Shown here: in pieces, positions 14,283-23,720 of the stretch
Numbering within the stretch: position 1 is the first letter of the stretch
Layout of the letters: each line of letters opens with the position of its first letter
NCBI RefSeq assembly: GCF_001586255.1
Contig: NZ_CP014544.1
Span: forward strand, 2,635,501-2,699,500
Source: Zhongshania aliphaticivorans
GTDB taxonomy: Bacteria; Pseudomonadota; Gammaproteobacteria; Pseudomonadales; Spongiibacteraceae
DNA: 64,000 nucleotides
Direction: 5' to 3'
The notes under the pieces: generated by a model
What the model was told of the DNA's origin: nothing
The model's input: only the letters and a program-made list of their open reading frames with translations
Database searches by the model: none
Translations under genes and position numbers: made by a program

Positions 14283-17200
14283 ATGTTTGGCCGTATTCAA
14301 AATCTAGTCCGAAATCTATTTGCCTTACTACTGCTGCTTAACGCCGCCAGTGCTATGGCGATGAATATCACCGCAATTGTTTCAGACCGCTCGGCACCGA
14401 CCCTGATAGCAGGCGCTCACCAGCTGTTAGAGCAGCGCCAAGATTTAACGATTCAAATTCGCACCGTGCAGCAAATAAGCAAGTTGAGCGACGAGGAGCT
14501 GCAAGCCCTGATCAGCCACAGCGACCGGCTTTTATTAGTGGCGATATTTGGCGAAGACGTGCCGCGTTTATTGGCCATGAATTACCCCGCCCAACAGCTG
14601 CGCACGGTTTTGCACAGCGACCGCGCCCTAATGCCCCTGCAACGCGATCGTCACGGTGAGATATTTAGTCAGGGTCTGCCAGAGGATATTCTTGGCGACA
14701 AAGTCGGCGTGCAAACCGCCGCTACGCTGGCAGACAGCCAAAAGCAAGCGCCCCGCTACGCCGACTGGTTACAAGCCCGCGCCTATTGGCTAAACCGCTC
14801 GGTAAATAATGCCGCCAGCCTTTTACAATTGCTGACCAACAGCAGCGCAGAATATCCCCGCCTAGAAGAGGTCGCGCCCCTGCGCTTTGCCCTGCACCAC
14901 GGCGCTGACGCCGCCTGGCTCAGTGCCGCCGAGTTAAATACCCAACTCAAGCCCGCGCAGCGCACCGTGTGGATTATCGACCACGACACCGCCGACTTAA
15001 GCGGCGACTGGGCCTTGCACCAGCAGCTTTGCGCAGCGCAAACATGGCAGTGTATTTCGGTGTTGGCGGCTTGGGGCGAGGCCAGTGTCGCGGCTTTAGA
15101 AACCATTCAAACCGCCATGCGTGGCCCGCTTAAAAATAGCCCTGCGGCCATTATCGCCCTGCAAGATTTTGTGATTGGCGGCGGCGAGGGTCGCGAAGCG
15201 GTAACCGCGATTTTAGAAGAACTCAAGTTGCCAATATTAAAAGGCATTCGCATCAGCGAGTGGTCTAGCGCCCAGTGGCAGCTCTCTGCCGAGGGTATTC
15301 CCCGCGACTCAGTACACTACCGCGTGGCCATGCCCGAGCTGCAAGGCGTGTCCCAACCCCAAGTACTAGCGCTGGCCGCCACCGCCAAAATCGACCCGCT
15401 CACCGGCGCCAGTGTTTACCGCAGCGAACCCCTTGCCGATGAAATCCTGCGCCAAACACGTCGGCTAGCCCGCTGGCTAAACCTGCAAGAAAAACCCAAT
15501 TCCGACAAACGCGTCGCCGTGGTGTATTACAACCACCCGCCGGGCCGTCACAATATTGGCGCCGACAATTTAAACGTGCCAGAGAGCCTGCTCGAAATAC
15601 TCCGCGCCCTGCGCGCCGCTGGCTATAACACCGGCGAACTGCCCGCCGATGCCGACGCGCTACTCGACGTACTCCAAGCCAAAGGCGTGAATTTACCAGA
15701 AGACGCCGCAGCGCTAGAAGCCATGGCTGGGCAAATTAATTCCGTCTCCAGCCAAGCCTACCAGCAGTGGTTTAACAGCCTGCCCCCAGCGGTGCGCGCA
15801 GAAATGGTCAACGGCCCACTCGGCGAATTACAGCAAAGCTTACAGACCCAGTTGGCCGCACTGGCCGAACTCAGCTCAGTTACCGAACGCCAAGATCAGT
15901 TAGCGCTAATTCGCGCCCGCATGGAAAACACCCTAACAGATTTACACCACGCCTTAGATGGTGTGCGCCACACTGGCCGCAGCCGCGCCTTAGATTTACT
16001 CGCCCAGCTGGGCGGCGAATATCAGAATTTATTAGCACAGGCGGCCAGCGGCCAAAGCCTAGACTGGCAAGCCAGCCAAGAACTCAACCGCGCCTTAATC
16101 GACATGGGGGTTGAAGGTATTCGCGGCTGGGGCAAAGCGCCCGGCAAGGTAATGGTCTGGAATAACAAGGTGCTGATTCCCGGCGTGCAGTTTGGCAATG
16201 TTTTTCTTGGCCCCCAGCCACCGCGCGGTTGGGAGTTAAACGAAGAACTGCTGCACGCCAATATGTCCTTTCCGCCGCCCCACCAGTATTTGGCTTTTTA
16301 CCATTATTTGCAGGACGTGTTTAAAGCCGACGCCCTAGTCCACCTTGGTCGTCACTCTACCTATGAATTTTTGCCCAAACGCAGCGTGGGGCTTTCGGCC
16401 AGTGACTACCCCAGTATTGCGGCGGGGGATTTACCCGGCATTTACCCCTATATTGTCGACGGCGTTGGCGAAGGCATTCAGGCTAAGCGCCGGGGCTTAG
16501 CGGTAATGGTCGATCACCTTACGCCGCCGCTTGCTGCCACCGAGCTATACGACAAGCTGCTAGAACTGCGGCAATTAATTGAAAGCGCCGAAGCGGCTAG
16601 CGATGGCAGCACCAAAGCCCGCGCCATAGAAACCCTGCGCCGCAAGGTAGATGAGTTTAATTTACGCGACGAACTTATCGCCAGCATGGACGAAGAGCTG
16701 CAAGTGCGCGGCGTTGGCTTTGATGAGATTGACGACGATTTCTTACTCCACGAAATTGGTCACTATCTCACCAAGCTCCAAGAGCAATTTATGCCCTTGG
16801 GCCTGCATGTGTTTGGCCGCGACTGGCAGCCCAAGGCCATCGACACCATGCTCAATTCAATGTTGCAGGGCGAAACCGCCGACAGCAGCAAACGCAGCGA
16901 CTGGCTGAGTAAACTCAGCGCCTCACCCGCCGCCGAAATGCGCGCCCTGCTCAACGGCCTTAACGGCCAGTTTGTGGCGCCAGGTAAAGGCAATGACCCC
17001 ATTCGCACCCCAGAGGCCCTGCCCACCGGCCGCAATTTTTATGCACTGGACGGCAGCCTCTTACCCACCCGCGTTGGGGTTGAGGTAGGCACGGCACTGG
17101 CCGCCAAAGTACTGGCTGGCGAGTCTGGGGTCGCCCTTGCCAATACCGATATCGCCAATAATAAGCAGGGTATTATTTTATGGGCCTCCGACGCCGTGCG

Positions 17201-18698
17201 CGACGAGGGCGCGATGATTGCCTTTGGCATGAAGCTGCTCGGCGTGCGCCCCATTTGGAATAGTCGCGGCATTATTAAAGGATTAGAACGCCTGCCCCTT
17301 GGCCCCGAGCAGCCCCGCCGTTTCGATGTGGTCTTTACCACCTCGGGCTTGTTCCGCGATCTCTACGGCCAGCATTTATTGCTGCTTGACAAGGCCGGAT
17401 TACTCGCACTGGATGCCAGCAGCGACTTAATTCGTCGCGACTACCCCGCATTGAGTTTGGCCCTAAACGCTGCGCTAGCGTCCCTAGACGAGCCTCACGA
17501 AAGCGGCAGCGAACCGCTGGACAAAAACCAAGTTGCCAATAACTGGGTGAACGAGGCGCGGGAATTACTCGCTGCCAGCCCCGCAATCTCGGCCGCCGAC
17601 CTAGGCCGTCAAACCAGTGTGCGGGTATTTGGTATTGCGCCAGGTGCCTACGGCGCAGGGGTTAACCGCATGGTTGAACGCAGCGGCTCTTGGCAGGACC
17701 GCAGTGAATTGGCCGAGGTTTTTGTTAAGCGCATGGGCCACGCCTACGGAGTGGGTTTGCAGGGCGAATCTGCGCAAACCCTGTTTCGTCGCCAGCTCAC
17801 GGGGGTGTCGCAAACCTATTTGGGCCGCGCCAGCCACCTTTACGGTTTAATCGACAATAACGACGCCTTCGACTACCTCGGCGGTTTTAATTTGGCGGTC
17901 GAAACCGTGAGTGGAAAAATACCGGCCAGCGCGGTGATCAACCATGCCGACAACCGCAATCTGCATATCGACGCCCTACCCGAGGCCCTACTGTCGGAAT
18001 TGCGCGGTCGCTTTTTTAATCCCCAGTGGATTAAGCCCCTTATGGCCGAGGGCTATTCCGGCGCCCGCACCATGGGCAGCGAATTTATTGAATACCTCTG
18101 GGGCTGGCAGGTGACTAGCCCCGACATTATCAATGACCGCGTGTGGGAAGAAGTAAAAGCCATTTATGTAGACGATGCCATGCAGCTCGGGCTGGCGGAG
18201 TTTTTATCTCAAGACAATAACCGCTATGTGCAGAGCAATATTCTGGCGGTGATGCTGGTCGCCATCGACAAAGGCTTTTGGCAAGCCGACGCCGCCACCG
18301 TTAAACAATTGGCCGCGCAATTTAGCGACAATATTATTGACCACGGCAACCCTGGCAGTGGCCACACCCACGCCAATCACCCCATGTATGCGCTGGTGAA
18401 AAAGCAGCTCAGCCCCGAGCGCGCGCAGCAACTAGAGGCGGTGTTGGCAAAAAGCCGACTGACACCGGAAGCGCAAGCAAGCAGCTCGCCAAGCCATATT
18501 CAGGAAGTGCAGCTAGACGCGAATACTACTGCGCAAATTAGCCAGCAGGCGACCGCGTCTAAGCAGCAGTCAAAAGCAGCGTCAGCTGAACAACAAACAT
18601 CAGCCAGCGCCATTAGTCCCTATCTGCCATGGCTATTTGCAGCGGCAATATTACTGCTCGTCAGCGGCCTGTGGCGCGGTCGTCAGCTTAAATTCTAA
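14283..18698 (+). CDS. Exported, membrane-anchored CobN-like protein
   Basis: The 1471-residue protein is a CobN/magnesium-chelatase large-subunit homologue; motifs such as the E-E-L-L-H-A-N-M-S-F-P-P-P-H-Q-Y-L-A-F-Y region and H-L-G-R-H-S-T-Y-E-F-L-P are family hallmarks. Unlike cytoplasmic CobN it begins with a signal peptide (hydrophobic to about residue 26) and ends with a Q/A/S-rich linker and one transmembrane helix (about 1446-1464) plus a basic tail. So the body should be periplasmic and anchored. No CobS/CobT ATPase subunits lie nearby. It is first in a B12-riboswitch operon with ExbB-like and DUF2149 genes. Its role may be corrinoid or cobalt handling or uptake; this is inference. 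Confidence 0.88.
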   Translation: MFGRIQNLVRNLFALLLLLNAASAMAMNITAIVSDRSAPTLIAGAHQLLEQRQDLTIQIRTVQQISKLSDEELQALISHSDRLLLVAIFGEDVPRLLAMNYPAQQLRTVLHSDRALMPLQRDRHGEIFSQGLPEDILGDKVGVQTAATLADSQKQAPRYADWLQARAYWLNRSVNNAASLLQLLTNSSAEYPRLEEVAPLRFALHHGADAAWLSAAELNTQLKPAQRTVWIIDHDTADLSGDWALHQQLCAAQTWQCISVLAAWGEASVAALETIQTAMRGPLKNSPAAIIALQDFVIGGGEGREAVTAILEELKLPILKGIRISEWSSAQWQLSAEGIPRDSVHYRVAMPELQGVSQPQVLALAATAKIDPLTGASVYRSEPLADEILRQTRRLARWLNLQEKPNSDKRVAVVYYNHPPGRHNIGADNLNVPESLLEILRALRAAGYNTGELPADADALLDVLQAKGVNLPEDAAALEAMAGQINSVSSQAYQQWFNSLPPAVRAEMVNGPLGELQQSLQTQLAALAELSSVTERQDQLALIRARMENTLTDLHHALDGVRHTGRSRALDLLAQLGGEYQNLLAQAASGQSLDWQASQELNRALIDMGVEGIRGWGKAPGKVMVWNNKVLIPGVQFGNVFLGPQPPRGWELNEELLHANMSFPPPHQYLAFYHYLQDVFKADALVHLGRHSTYEFLPKRSVGLSASDYPSIAAGDLPGIYPYIVDGVGEGIQAKRRGLAVMVDHLTPPLAATELYDKLLELRQLIESAEAASDGSTKARAIETLRRKVDEFNLRDELIASMDEELQVRGVGFDEIDDDFLLHEIGHYLTKLQEQFMPLGLHVFGRDWQPKAIDTMLNSMLQGETADSSKRSDWLSKLSASPAAEMRALLNGLNGQFVAPGKGNDPIRTPEALPTGRNFYALDGSLLPTRVGVEVGTALAAKVLAGESGVALANTDIANNKQGIILWASDAVRDEGAMIAFGMKLLGVRPIWNSRGIIKGLERLPLGPEQPRRFDVVFTTSGLFRDLYGQHLLLLDKAGLLALDASSDLIRRDYPALSLALNAALASLDEPHESGSEPLDKNQVANNWVNEARELLAASPAISAADLGRQTSVRVFGIAPGAYGAGVNRMVERSGSWQDRSELAEVFVKRMGHAYGVGLQGESAQTLFRRQLTGVSQTYLGRASHLYGLIDNNDAFDYLGGFNLAVETVSGKIPASAVINHADNRNLHIDALPEALLSELRGRFFNPQWIKPLMAEGYSGARTMGSEFIEYLWGWQVTSPDIINDRVWEEVKAIYVDDAMQLGLAEFLSQDNNRYVQSNILAVMLVAIDKGFWQADAATVKQLAAQFSDNIIDHGNPGSGHTHANHPMYALVKKQLSPERAQQLEAVLAKSRLTPEAQASSSPSHIQEVQLDANTTAQISQQATASKQQSKAASAEQQTSASAISPYLPWLFAAAILLLVSGLWRGRQLKF

Positions 18699-18710
18699 TT
18701 GGAGTTCACT

Positions 18711-19199
18711 ATGGTTTCAGGATTATCTCAAGGGCTTATGCACCAGATCACTTCGCTACTCTTAGAGCCGGTGATTTGGGCATTATTATTTTTTGTCGCA
18801 CTGGCGATTTACGAAGTGGGCATTAGCATTGGCGAGCGCTGGGGTGGCATTAAAAAGCTCCGCGACCTTGGCAACCGCGATGCCTTGGTACTCGCCGGTA
18901 AACGCCGCATCGAGCGCGCTGACTTTATTACCCGCCTCGCCCCAATGCTGGGTTTGATGGGCACCTTAATTCCGCTCGGGCCAGGTTTAGCGGCGCTTGG
19001 CGAAGGCGAGTTGCGCATTCTCACCACCGCCATGACCGTGGCCTTCGATACTACCGTGATTGGCCTGCTCGCGGGTATGATCGGCTTTGTTCTCGCCCGC
19101 CTGCGCCGCCGCTGGTACGACCAAGCCCTTCATCAACTTGCCGATATACAAAGCGCGCCCACGTCGAATACAGTAACGGGAGCCAGCCAACATGGATAA
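18711..19199 (+). CDS. MotA/TolQ/ExbB-type proton channel protein
   Basis: The start is ATG 18711, with GGAG 6 bases upstream. About 163 residues with three transmembrane segments: E-P-V-I-W-A-L-L-F-F-V-A-L near the start, then A-P-M-L-G-L-M-G-T-L-I-P-L-G, and A-F-D-T-T-V-I-G-L-L-A-G-M-I. The last two correspond to the ExbB/TolQ helices that line the proton channel. The usual long cytoplasmic loop is short and basic. It sits between the CobN-like gene and the DUF2149 gene and overlaps the latter by 8 bases, so a three-part complex is likely. Confidence 0.85.
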   Translation: MVSGLSQGLMHQITSLLLEPVIWALLFFVALAIYEVGISIGERWGGIKKLRDLGNRDALVLAGKRRIERADFITRLAPMLGLMGTLIPLGPGLAALGEGELRILTTAMTVAFDTTVIGLLAGMIGFVLARLRRRWYDQALHQLADIQSAPTSNTVTGASQHG

Positions 19200-19500
19200 A
19201 TGGCGCGACAGCGAATTTCTCGACAATAACGACGACCCCCTCGGCCCCATGGCCAACCTGGTCGATATTATTTTGGTATTTGCCTGCGGGCTTATCGCCG
19301 CACTGGTGTCACTCAGCCCCGACCTGCAACAGCATTTTAAGGCTGAGCCCCAGAAACAGGATATTTCACTGGGCAAAGAACTGCCAAGTGTACCAACGAC
19401 TGTTCAACAACAAATTCAAAACGGTGACGGCTTCGAGGCGCTGGGGCAGGTTTACCGCGACCCCAAAACCGGAAAATTGATTTTGATTGGCGGCAGTTAA
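19192..19500 (+). CDS. DUF2149 protein with ExbD-like topology
   Basis: A 102-residue DUF2149 protein. A short N-terminal part (D-D-P-L-G-P-M-A-N) leads to one transmembrane helix (about 22-42) that starts L-V-D-I-I-L-V-F, then a periplasmic tail. The Asp in the helix sits where ExbD/TolR have their proton-carrying Asp. By analogy this would be the ExbD-like partner of the preceding channel protein, powering the CobN-like protein; this is inferred. Ends in an inverted repeat facing the convergent FAD gene. Confidence 0.8.
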   Translation: MDKWRDSEFLDNNDDPLGPMANLVDIILVFACGLIAALVSLSPDLQQHFKAEPQKQDISLGKELPSVPTTVQQQIQNGDGFEALGQVYRDPKTGKLILIGGS

Positions 19501-19529
19501 AACTGGGCTTTCGTCCGGCTTTAACTGCC
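19492..19529. terminator. Hairpin between convergent genes
   Basis: GGCAGTTAAA (19492-19501) and TTTAACTGCC (19520-19529) form a 10-bp stem over an 18-base loop containing the end of the DUF2149 gene. It lies between convergent operons and could terminate both, although neither side has a strong T-run. Confidence 0.45.
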
Positions 19530-19536
19530 AAGCATA

Positions 19537-22041
19537 TTAATAGTCGAAGATATGCTCCAGCTCAATTTGCTGTTCGATTGCCTTGCTGGCAAGGGCTTCA
19601 AGCAAGCGTGTTAAATCTGCGACGCCAACGAGTACAAAAATCCGCTCGCGCTCGTCATCAGACACCAATACTGACCTGAATAACTCGCTACCCGCCAGGC
19701 CCGACACATCGGCACCCGCTGAGCTGAGCAGTGACACGACAATTTGGTGGTTGCCAGAAATATCTCTGATTGCCCACTCATCGCTCGCAAAGCGTGGCAT
19801 TGTTTTGGTAAAACCACCCCAGCGGGGTACAGACATTAAAAAGTCGTCGCCACCCCCGGCAAGCATCTCGACGCCATCAGGTTCTTTCGGCAATCGAATA
19901 CTATTGCTGATCACACGTTGAGCCGTAAGGTAAATCCGTTTATCTGTTTCGCCATAAGTGGATTGGGCGGCGTATTTAATGGCTTTGGCGTACAGTGATT
20001 TCAAACCAAACTCAGCACTAAAGAATAACTTGCGCTCCCATTTACGCAGGGGATGATCGCCCCACCAACTGGTTTCCGCCCAGAGCCGATCCCGCCAGCC
20101 TGCAAAATCAAACTCATACCACGGCTCGTCATAAATAAGTTCACTGTATGCGCGGTGGGCCTGCTGGATAAGCTTATCTTCCTGGGTGTCTTCACCACTC
20201 GCGGTCCAGCGGGTGAAGCGGCCGATGCTGCCCTCATACGCGCCCTTGGCTAAATATTCTAATGTTGTGCTAATACCAATAACCCGCAACATGGTGCGGT
20301 ATTCCGTATTCGCTGGGTAATTCTGCCGACTAATGGCAATGGCCCTATCGTAAAGTACCCAATACTCCTCAATGCTTTCGTAAAAAGGGAAATTGCTAGG
20401 GTCGCGGCCCTGCGCTAAATAATCGGCATATTCTTTGGGCTGGAATACTAAATACCATTCTGGGATCGTCAGAAAAGTTTGTTCTTCGTTGCGATAATAA
20501 TTACCTAAATCTATTTTACTTTGCGCCAGTAAATCCCGGTTTTTAGGGTAATATTTTGCCCAAAGTAAATTCACAAAGCGGTTGTTTGGGTCTAAGCGAC
20601 GCTTGAGTGCAAAATAGTCTGGCGCCTTGGGGTAGGCAGCCAGAAATTGTTCCGGGCTAGCCTGCAGCTGATACGGCAAATAATAGGCGCCGCCCAAACT
20701 AATCGCCGCGTCGATCATCTCGCTGCTCCACACACTCACCGCTTCCTTTGCGGCGGCGTCAGTGCCTTGGCGGTAATACACAACAAACGCAAAAACCTCG
20801 GTTTTAGCCCAGTTGAGTATGGTATTGGGATCAGCCTTGGCATGACGAACGCTGACGTTGATAATATTGGCTTTATTGCGCTGAAAAATATCCCGCATCT
20901 GTACGTGAAATTCCTCAAAACGCTCTACCGGTACAAAATATTCGCGCAGGCCATAACTGTATTCCGAACGATCTTTGGGCTCCAATTCAGCGACGTCGTA
21001 ACTGGCCTCGTAATTTCGCCACTCAACCCGCTCGGGGTAATACCAAACTGGGTCAATGATGTGTTCGCGTGTCCATTTCCCAAAGTTGGAGCTAGCAACA
21101 AACTCCGCCGCTTTAACCTGCCAGTAATAGTCTTTATCTTCGGGGATTAATCGCTCGGCAACCGTAGGCGATTTATCCGTCGCAAGCCAGCTCACGTCGC
21201 GCAGACGATTGTAGTGCGGAGGGTAAATATCGGCGTTGTGAAAAACCACATCGCTGTTGTCGCGCACATTGTCGCGAAAGTACTGGGCATAGTCTTCGGT
21301 AGCCATTACTCGCACGCGACGCTCTACAGCAATATTGTCTTCGAGCTGTAGCGTCGCCTCGACAATCACGCCTAAACCGCCGTACCCGCCTATGGCGCCG
21401 TAAAAAATATCTGCATTGGTATCCGGCGAAGCATCTATTACGCTGCCATCGGCGAGCAGTAATTTTAATCCCAACACTGAACCCACCAGCGGCCCCTCAC
21501 CAATATAGCGGCCGTGAACATTGACACTTAGCGAGCCACCCACCGTGAAATTGGCGTAGGTTTGCATGATTTTAATGGCCAAATTATGCGGATCAATCGC
21601 GGCTTGCAGGTCCCGCCAACGGATACCCGGCTGAACAGTAACTGTTTTAGCGGCAGTGTCTATATTCAGCACCTTATTAAAGCTGCGCATATCTAGGTGA
21701 ACACTGTCTGGATATGCGGTTTGACCGCCTTGGCTAAAGCGACCACCACCAATGGAAACACGGCCCGTTGTTGACGCCAGCGCGGCCTGCACATCCGCAA
21801 TTGACTCGGGGCGAATCACCTGCCCTACCCGCACTGCATTTAATTTACTAACGTCGTTAACGGTAAGCGGTAATACCGGCGGCACAAAATTATCGTCACC
21901 GCTGCGTAATACCGTCACCGCAGTGCTTACAGCCAAAACGACGATCAACAGGATAAGAATACTTGCCAGAACGCGGAATACCCGCCAAAGTAATTGTACT
22001 GGATTAACGCGATTGAACCTGGATCCTTTTAGCTTGTACAA
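19537..22041 (-). CDS. FAD-linked oxidase with C-terminal extra domain
   Basis: An 834-residue protein with an N-terminal membrane anchor (about 21-47). A PCMH-type FAD-binding domain follows (about 75-240: I-G-G-G-R-F-S-Q-G-G, V-Q-P-G-I-R-W-R-D-L, G-G-S-L-S-V-N-V-H-G-R), then an aldonolactone-oxidase-like C-terminal cap ending R-L-D-P-N-N-R-F-V-N near 495. A further 320 residues with T-F-L-T-I-P-E-W-Y-L-V-F form a separate domain seen in uncharacterised proteins. A TTG start has GGAG 8 bases upstream. It diverges from the methyltransferase gene 27-36 bp away. Substrate unknown. Confidence 0.75.
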   Translation of the reverse strand: MYKLKGSRFNRVNPVQLLWRVFRVLASILILLIVVLAVSTAVTVLRSGDDNFVPPVLPLTVNDVSKLNAVRVGQVIRPESIADVQAALASTTGRVSIGGGRFSQGGQTAYPDSVHLDMRSFNKVLNIDTAAKTVTVQPGIRWRDLQAAIDPHNLAIKIMQTYANFTVGGSLSVNVHGRYIGEGPLVGSVLGLKLLLADGSVIDASPDTNADIFYGAIGGYGGLGVIVEATLQLEDNIAVERRVRVMATEDYAQYFRDNVRDNSDVVFHNADIYPPHYNRLRDVSWLATDKSPTVAERLIPEDKDYYWQVKAAEFVASSNFGKWTREHIIDPVWYYPERVEWRNYEASYDVAELEPKDRSEYSYGLREYFVPVERFEEFHVQMRDIFQRNKANIINVSVRHAKADPNTILNWAKTEVFAFVVYYRQGTDAAAKEAVSVWSSEMIDAAISLGGAYYLPYQLQASPEQFLAAYPKAPDYFALKRRLDPNNRFVNLLWAKYYPKNRDLLAQSKIDLGNYYRNEEQTFLTIPEWYLVFQPKEYADYLAQGRDPSNFPFYESIEEYWVLYDRAIAISRQNYPANTEYRTMLRVIGISTTLEYLAKGAYEGSIGRFTRWTASGEDTQEDKLIQQAHRAYSELIYDEPWYEFDFAGWRDRLWAETSWWGDHPLRKWERKLFFSAEFGLKSLYAKAIKYAAQSTYGETDKRIYLTAQRVISNSIRLPKEPDGVEMLAGGGDDFLMSVPRWGGFTKTMPRFASDEWAIRDISGNHQIVVSLLSSAGADVSGLAGSELFRSVLVSDDERERIFVLVGVADLTRLLEALASKAIEQQIELEHIFDY

Positions 22042-22077
22042 GGCCTAAACTCCAAATTTGTAAATGAGTTGAGCGTA

Positions 22078-23079
22078 ATGAAAAAAACAACAATAAAACC
22101 CGTATCGCGACGCCAATTTATCCAATTTTTGGGTTTGCTCGGCACGGTTGTCGCTACCCCCGCATTGGGTCAAGCGCCGGTCATCAGCATTTCGCCAGCG
22201 GCCCCCGCACCGTCCAATAATGATGTTGGCGCTGGCAACTTTGCTTATATTTACCGCAACCCCCAACTTCGCGAAGAATTTTTTGCCTTCCTGGTCAATG
22301 TCTTCCATCTATACCCAGAACAGCAGCTTCATCAATTAATTCAGGCCGCCGCCGAAGTTTATAACTCCGACGAAAATGTGTATTGCCAGCTGCAAAACAA
22401 GTTGACAGATATTAAGCCGTTTCTTGGCGAATTAACATTTGCGCTACCGGCTTTAAACAAACAAAAAATAACAATGGCCGCACAAACGCTGCAATTATTG
22501 GATAACAGTCGTCGCTACGAAGGCTATTTAGAGATTGGTTCAACCGGCCGCTATATTGACGCACTCGAAGAAGACTTCAATATTGTTGGCGAACGCTATT
22601 TTCTTGCCGAAAAAGCGCCGAGCTATTCCTTGAGCGACATGGTTGATCGCAATCAAATATGGCAAGCCGGCCCTTATATTCCCTTGGCAGATTACCGCCC
22701 AGATATTGGCAAACACATCGCCAATGACTCCCTAGATTTAGTCACCGTGTTTATCGGCCTACATCATTGCCCAATTCCACTGCGGGAGGAATTTTTAAGT
22801 TCGATTCGCGATGCAATGAAATCCGGCGCCTATTTAGTGATTCGCGACCACGACGCCCGCAACACCAAAATGCGGGCGGTGGTTGGCCTCGCTCACGATG
22901 TATTCAATATGGGCACCAATGAAAGCTGGGCCTACAACGCCGCTGAATTGCGCCATTTTTACAGTTTAAATTTCTTGGACAAGTGGCTGAGTAATGCTGG
23001 CTTTTTGGGGGATGGCCGTCGACTTTATCAAAGTGGCGATCCTACCCATAATGCCTTAATGGTATACCGCAAAGCCTAA
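22078..23079 (+). CDS. Tat-signal SAM-dependent methyltransferase-like protein
   Basis: The N-terminus has a twin-arginine signal (S-R-R-Q-F-I-Q-F, then a hydrophobic stretch and A-L-G-Q-A) and the rest resembles a class I methyltransferase: L-E-I-G-S-T-G-R-Y at about 158 as motif I, and L-D-L-V-T-V-F-I-G-L-H-H-C as motif IV. A Tat-exported methyltransferase would lack SAM outside the cytoplasm, so either the signal is a membrane anchor or the fold has another role. ATG 22078 is preferred to the TTG at 22069. It diverges from the FAD oxidase gene. Confidence 0.65.
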   Translation: MKKTTIKPVSRRQFIQFLGLLGTVVATPALGQAPVISISPAAPAPSNNDVGAGNFAYIYRNPQLREEFFAFLVNVFHLYPEQQLHQLIQAAAEVYNSDENVYCQLQNKLTDIKPFLGELTFALPALNKQKITMAAQTLQLLDNSRRYEGYLEIGSTGRYIDALEEDFNIVGERYFLAEKAPSYSLSDMVDRNQIWQAGPYIPLADYRPDIGKHIANDSLDLVTVFIGLHHCPIPLREEFLSSIRDAMKSGAYLVIRDHDARNTKMRAVVGLAHDVFNMGTNESWAYNAAELRHFYSLNFLDKWLSNAGFLGDGRRLYQSGDPTHNALMVYRKA

Positions 23080-23167
23080 TTCGCATTCCGTAACGACGCC
23101 GGATTCTACGATTTGCGGTTTTTCCCAAATCTGCTGCTAAACTCAAGATAGCAAGGGAGACTTCGCT

Positions 23168-23674
23168 ATGATTGATATCCGCAATAAAGAGCAGGGTTCA
23201 GAGATTATCCTACGCCCCAATTGCTCGGCAGACTGGTCGGAAAACCGGCGTATCATTCAGACCGTCATGCTGTTTAATGCTGCACTTGGCATATGCTTTG
23301 CCGCCAGTGGCGCTTGGTTGGTACTACCGTTTATCGGGCTAGAAATGCTGCTATTGTGGCTGGTACTGGCTGCGGTGTTCCGCAAGCTGCAAGTCCGGGA
23401 AATTGTCAGTCTTGACCCGCAAAACCTGTGCATTGACGTTGGCCATCACCGCTGCGAGCATCATTGGCAGTGGCCAAGACAGACCAGCTTTGTCTTAGTC
23501 ACCGTTCTCCCCCACCCATGGGATCCTTTGCAAATCAGTATTAGCCATTGCGGCGAGTGCGTGAGTATTGGTGACTTTTTAAATAAAGACGATAGCCGAG
23601 AGTTGCTGAGCGCATTGCGCAATAACGGTCTGCCGGTTAGGCATTATTGTGGCTCAAGCACCTTGGAGGCCTAA
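23168..23674 (+). CDS. DUF2244 family membrane protein
   Basis: A 168-residue protein with the DUF2244 pattern: an N-terminal L-R-P-N-C-S segment, two adjacent transmembrane helices (about 37-78) and a cytoplasmic C-terminal part. The family is often found near cytochrome oxidase genes, but none is here. GGAG lies 8 bases before the ATG. Function is not established. Confidence 0.75.
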   Translation: MIDIRNKEQGSEIILRPNCSADWSENRRIIQTVMLFNAALGICFAASGAWLVLPFIGLEMLLLWLVLAAVFRKLQVREIVSLDPQNLCIDVGHHRCEHHWQWPRQTSFVLVTVLPHPWDPLQISISHCGECVSIGDFLNKDDSRELLSALRNNGLPVRHYCGSSTLEA

Positions 23675-23720
23675 GCGCCGCTATAAACAACCTTTATCCA
23701 AAGCGAGGGCGATAGCTTAT

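Noticed and set aside
20647-21150. 167-codon ORF antisense to the FAD oxidase gene
   Set aside because: It is a shadow of a clear FAD-binding protein with conserved motifs on the other strand.
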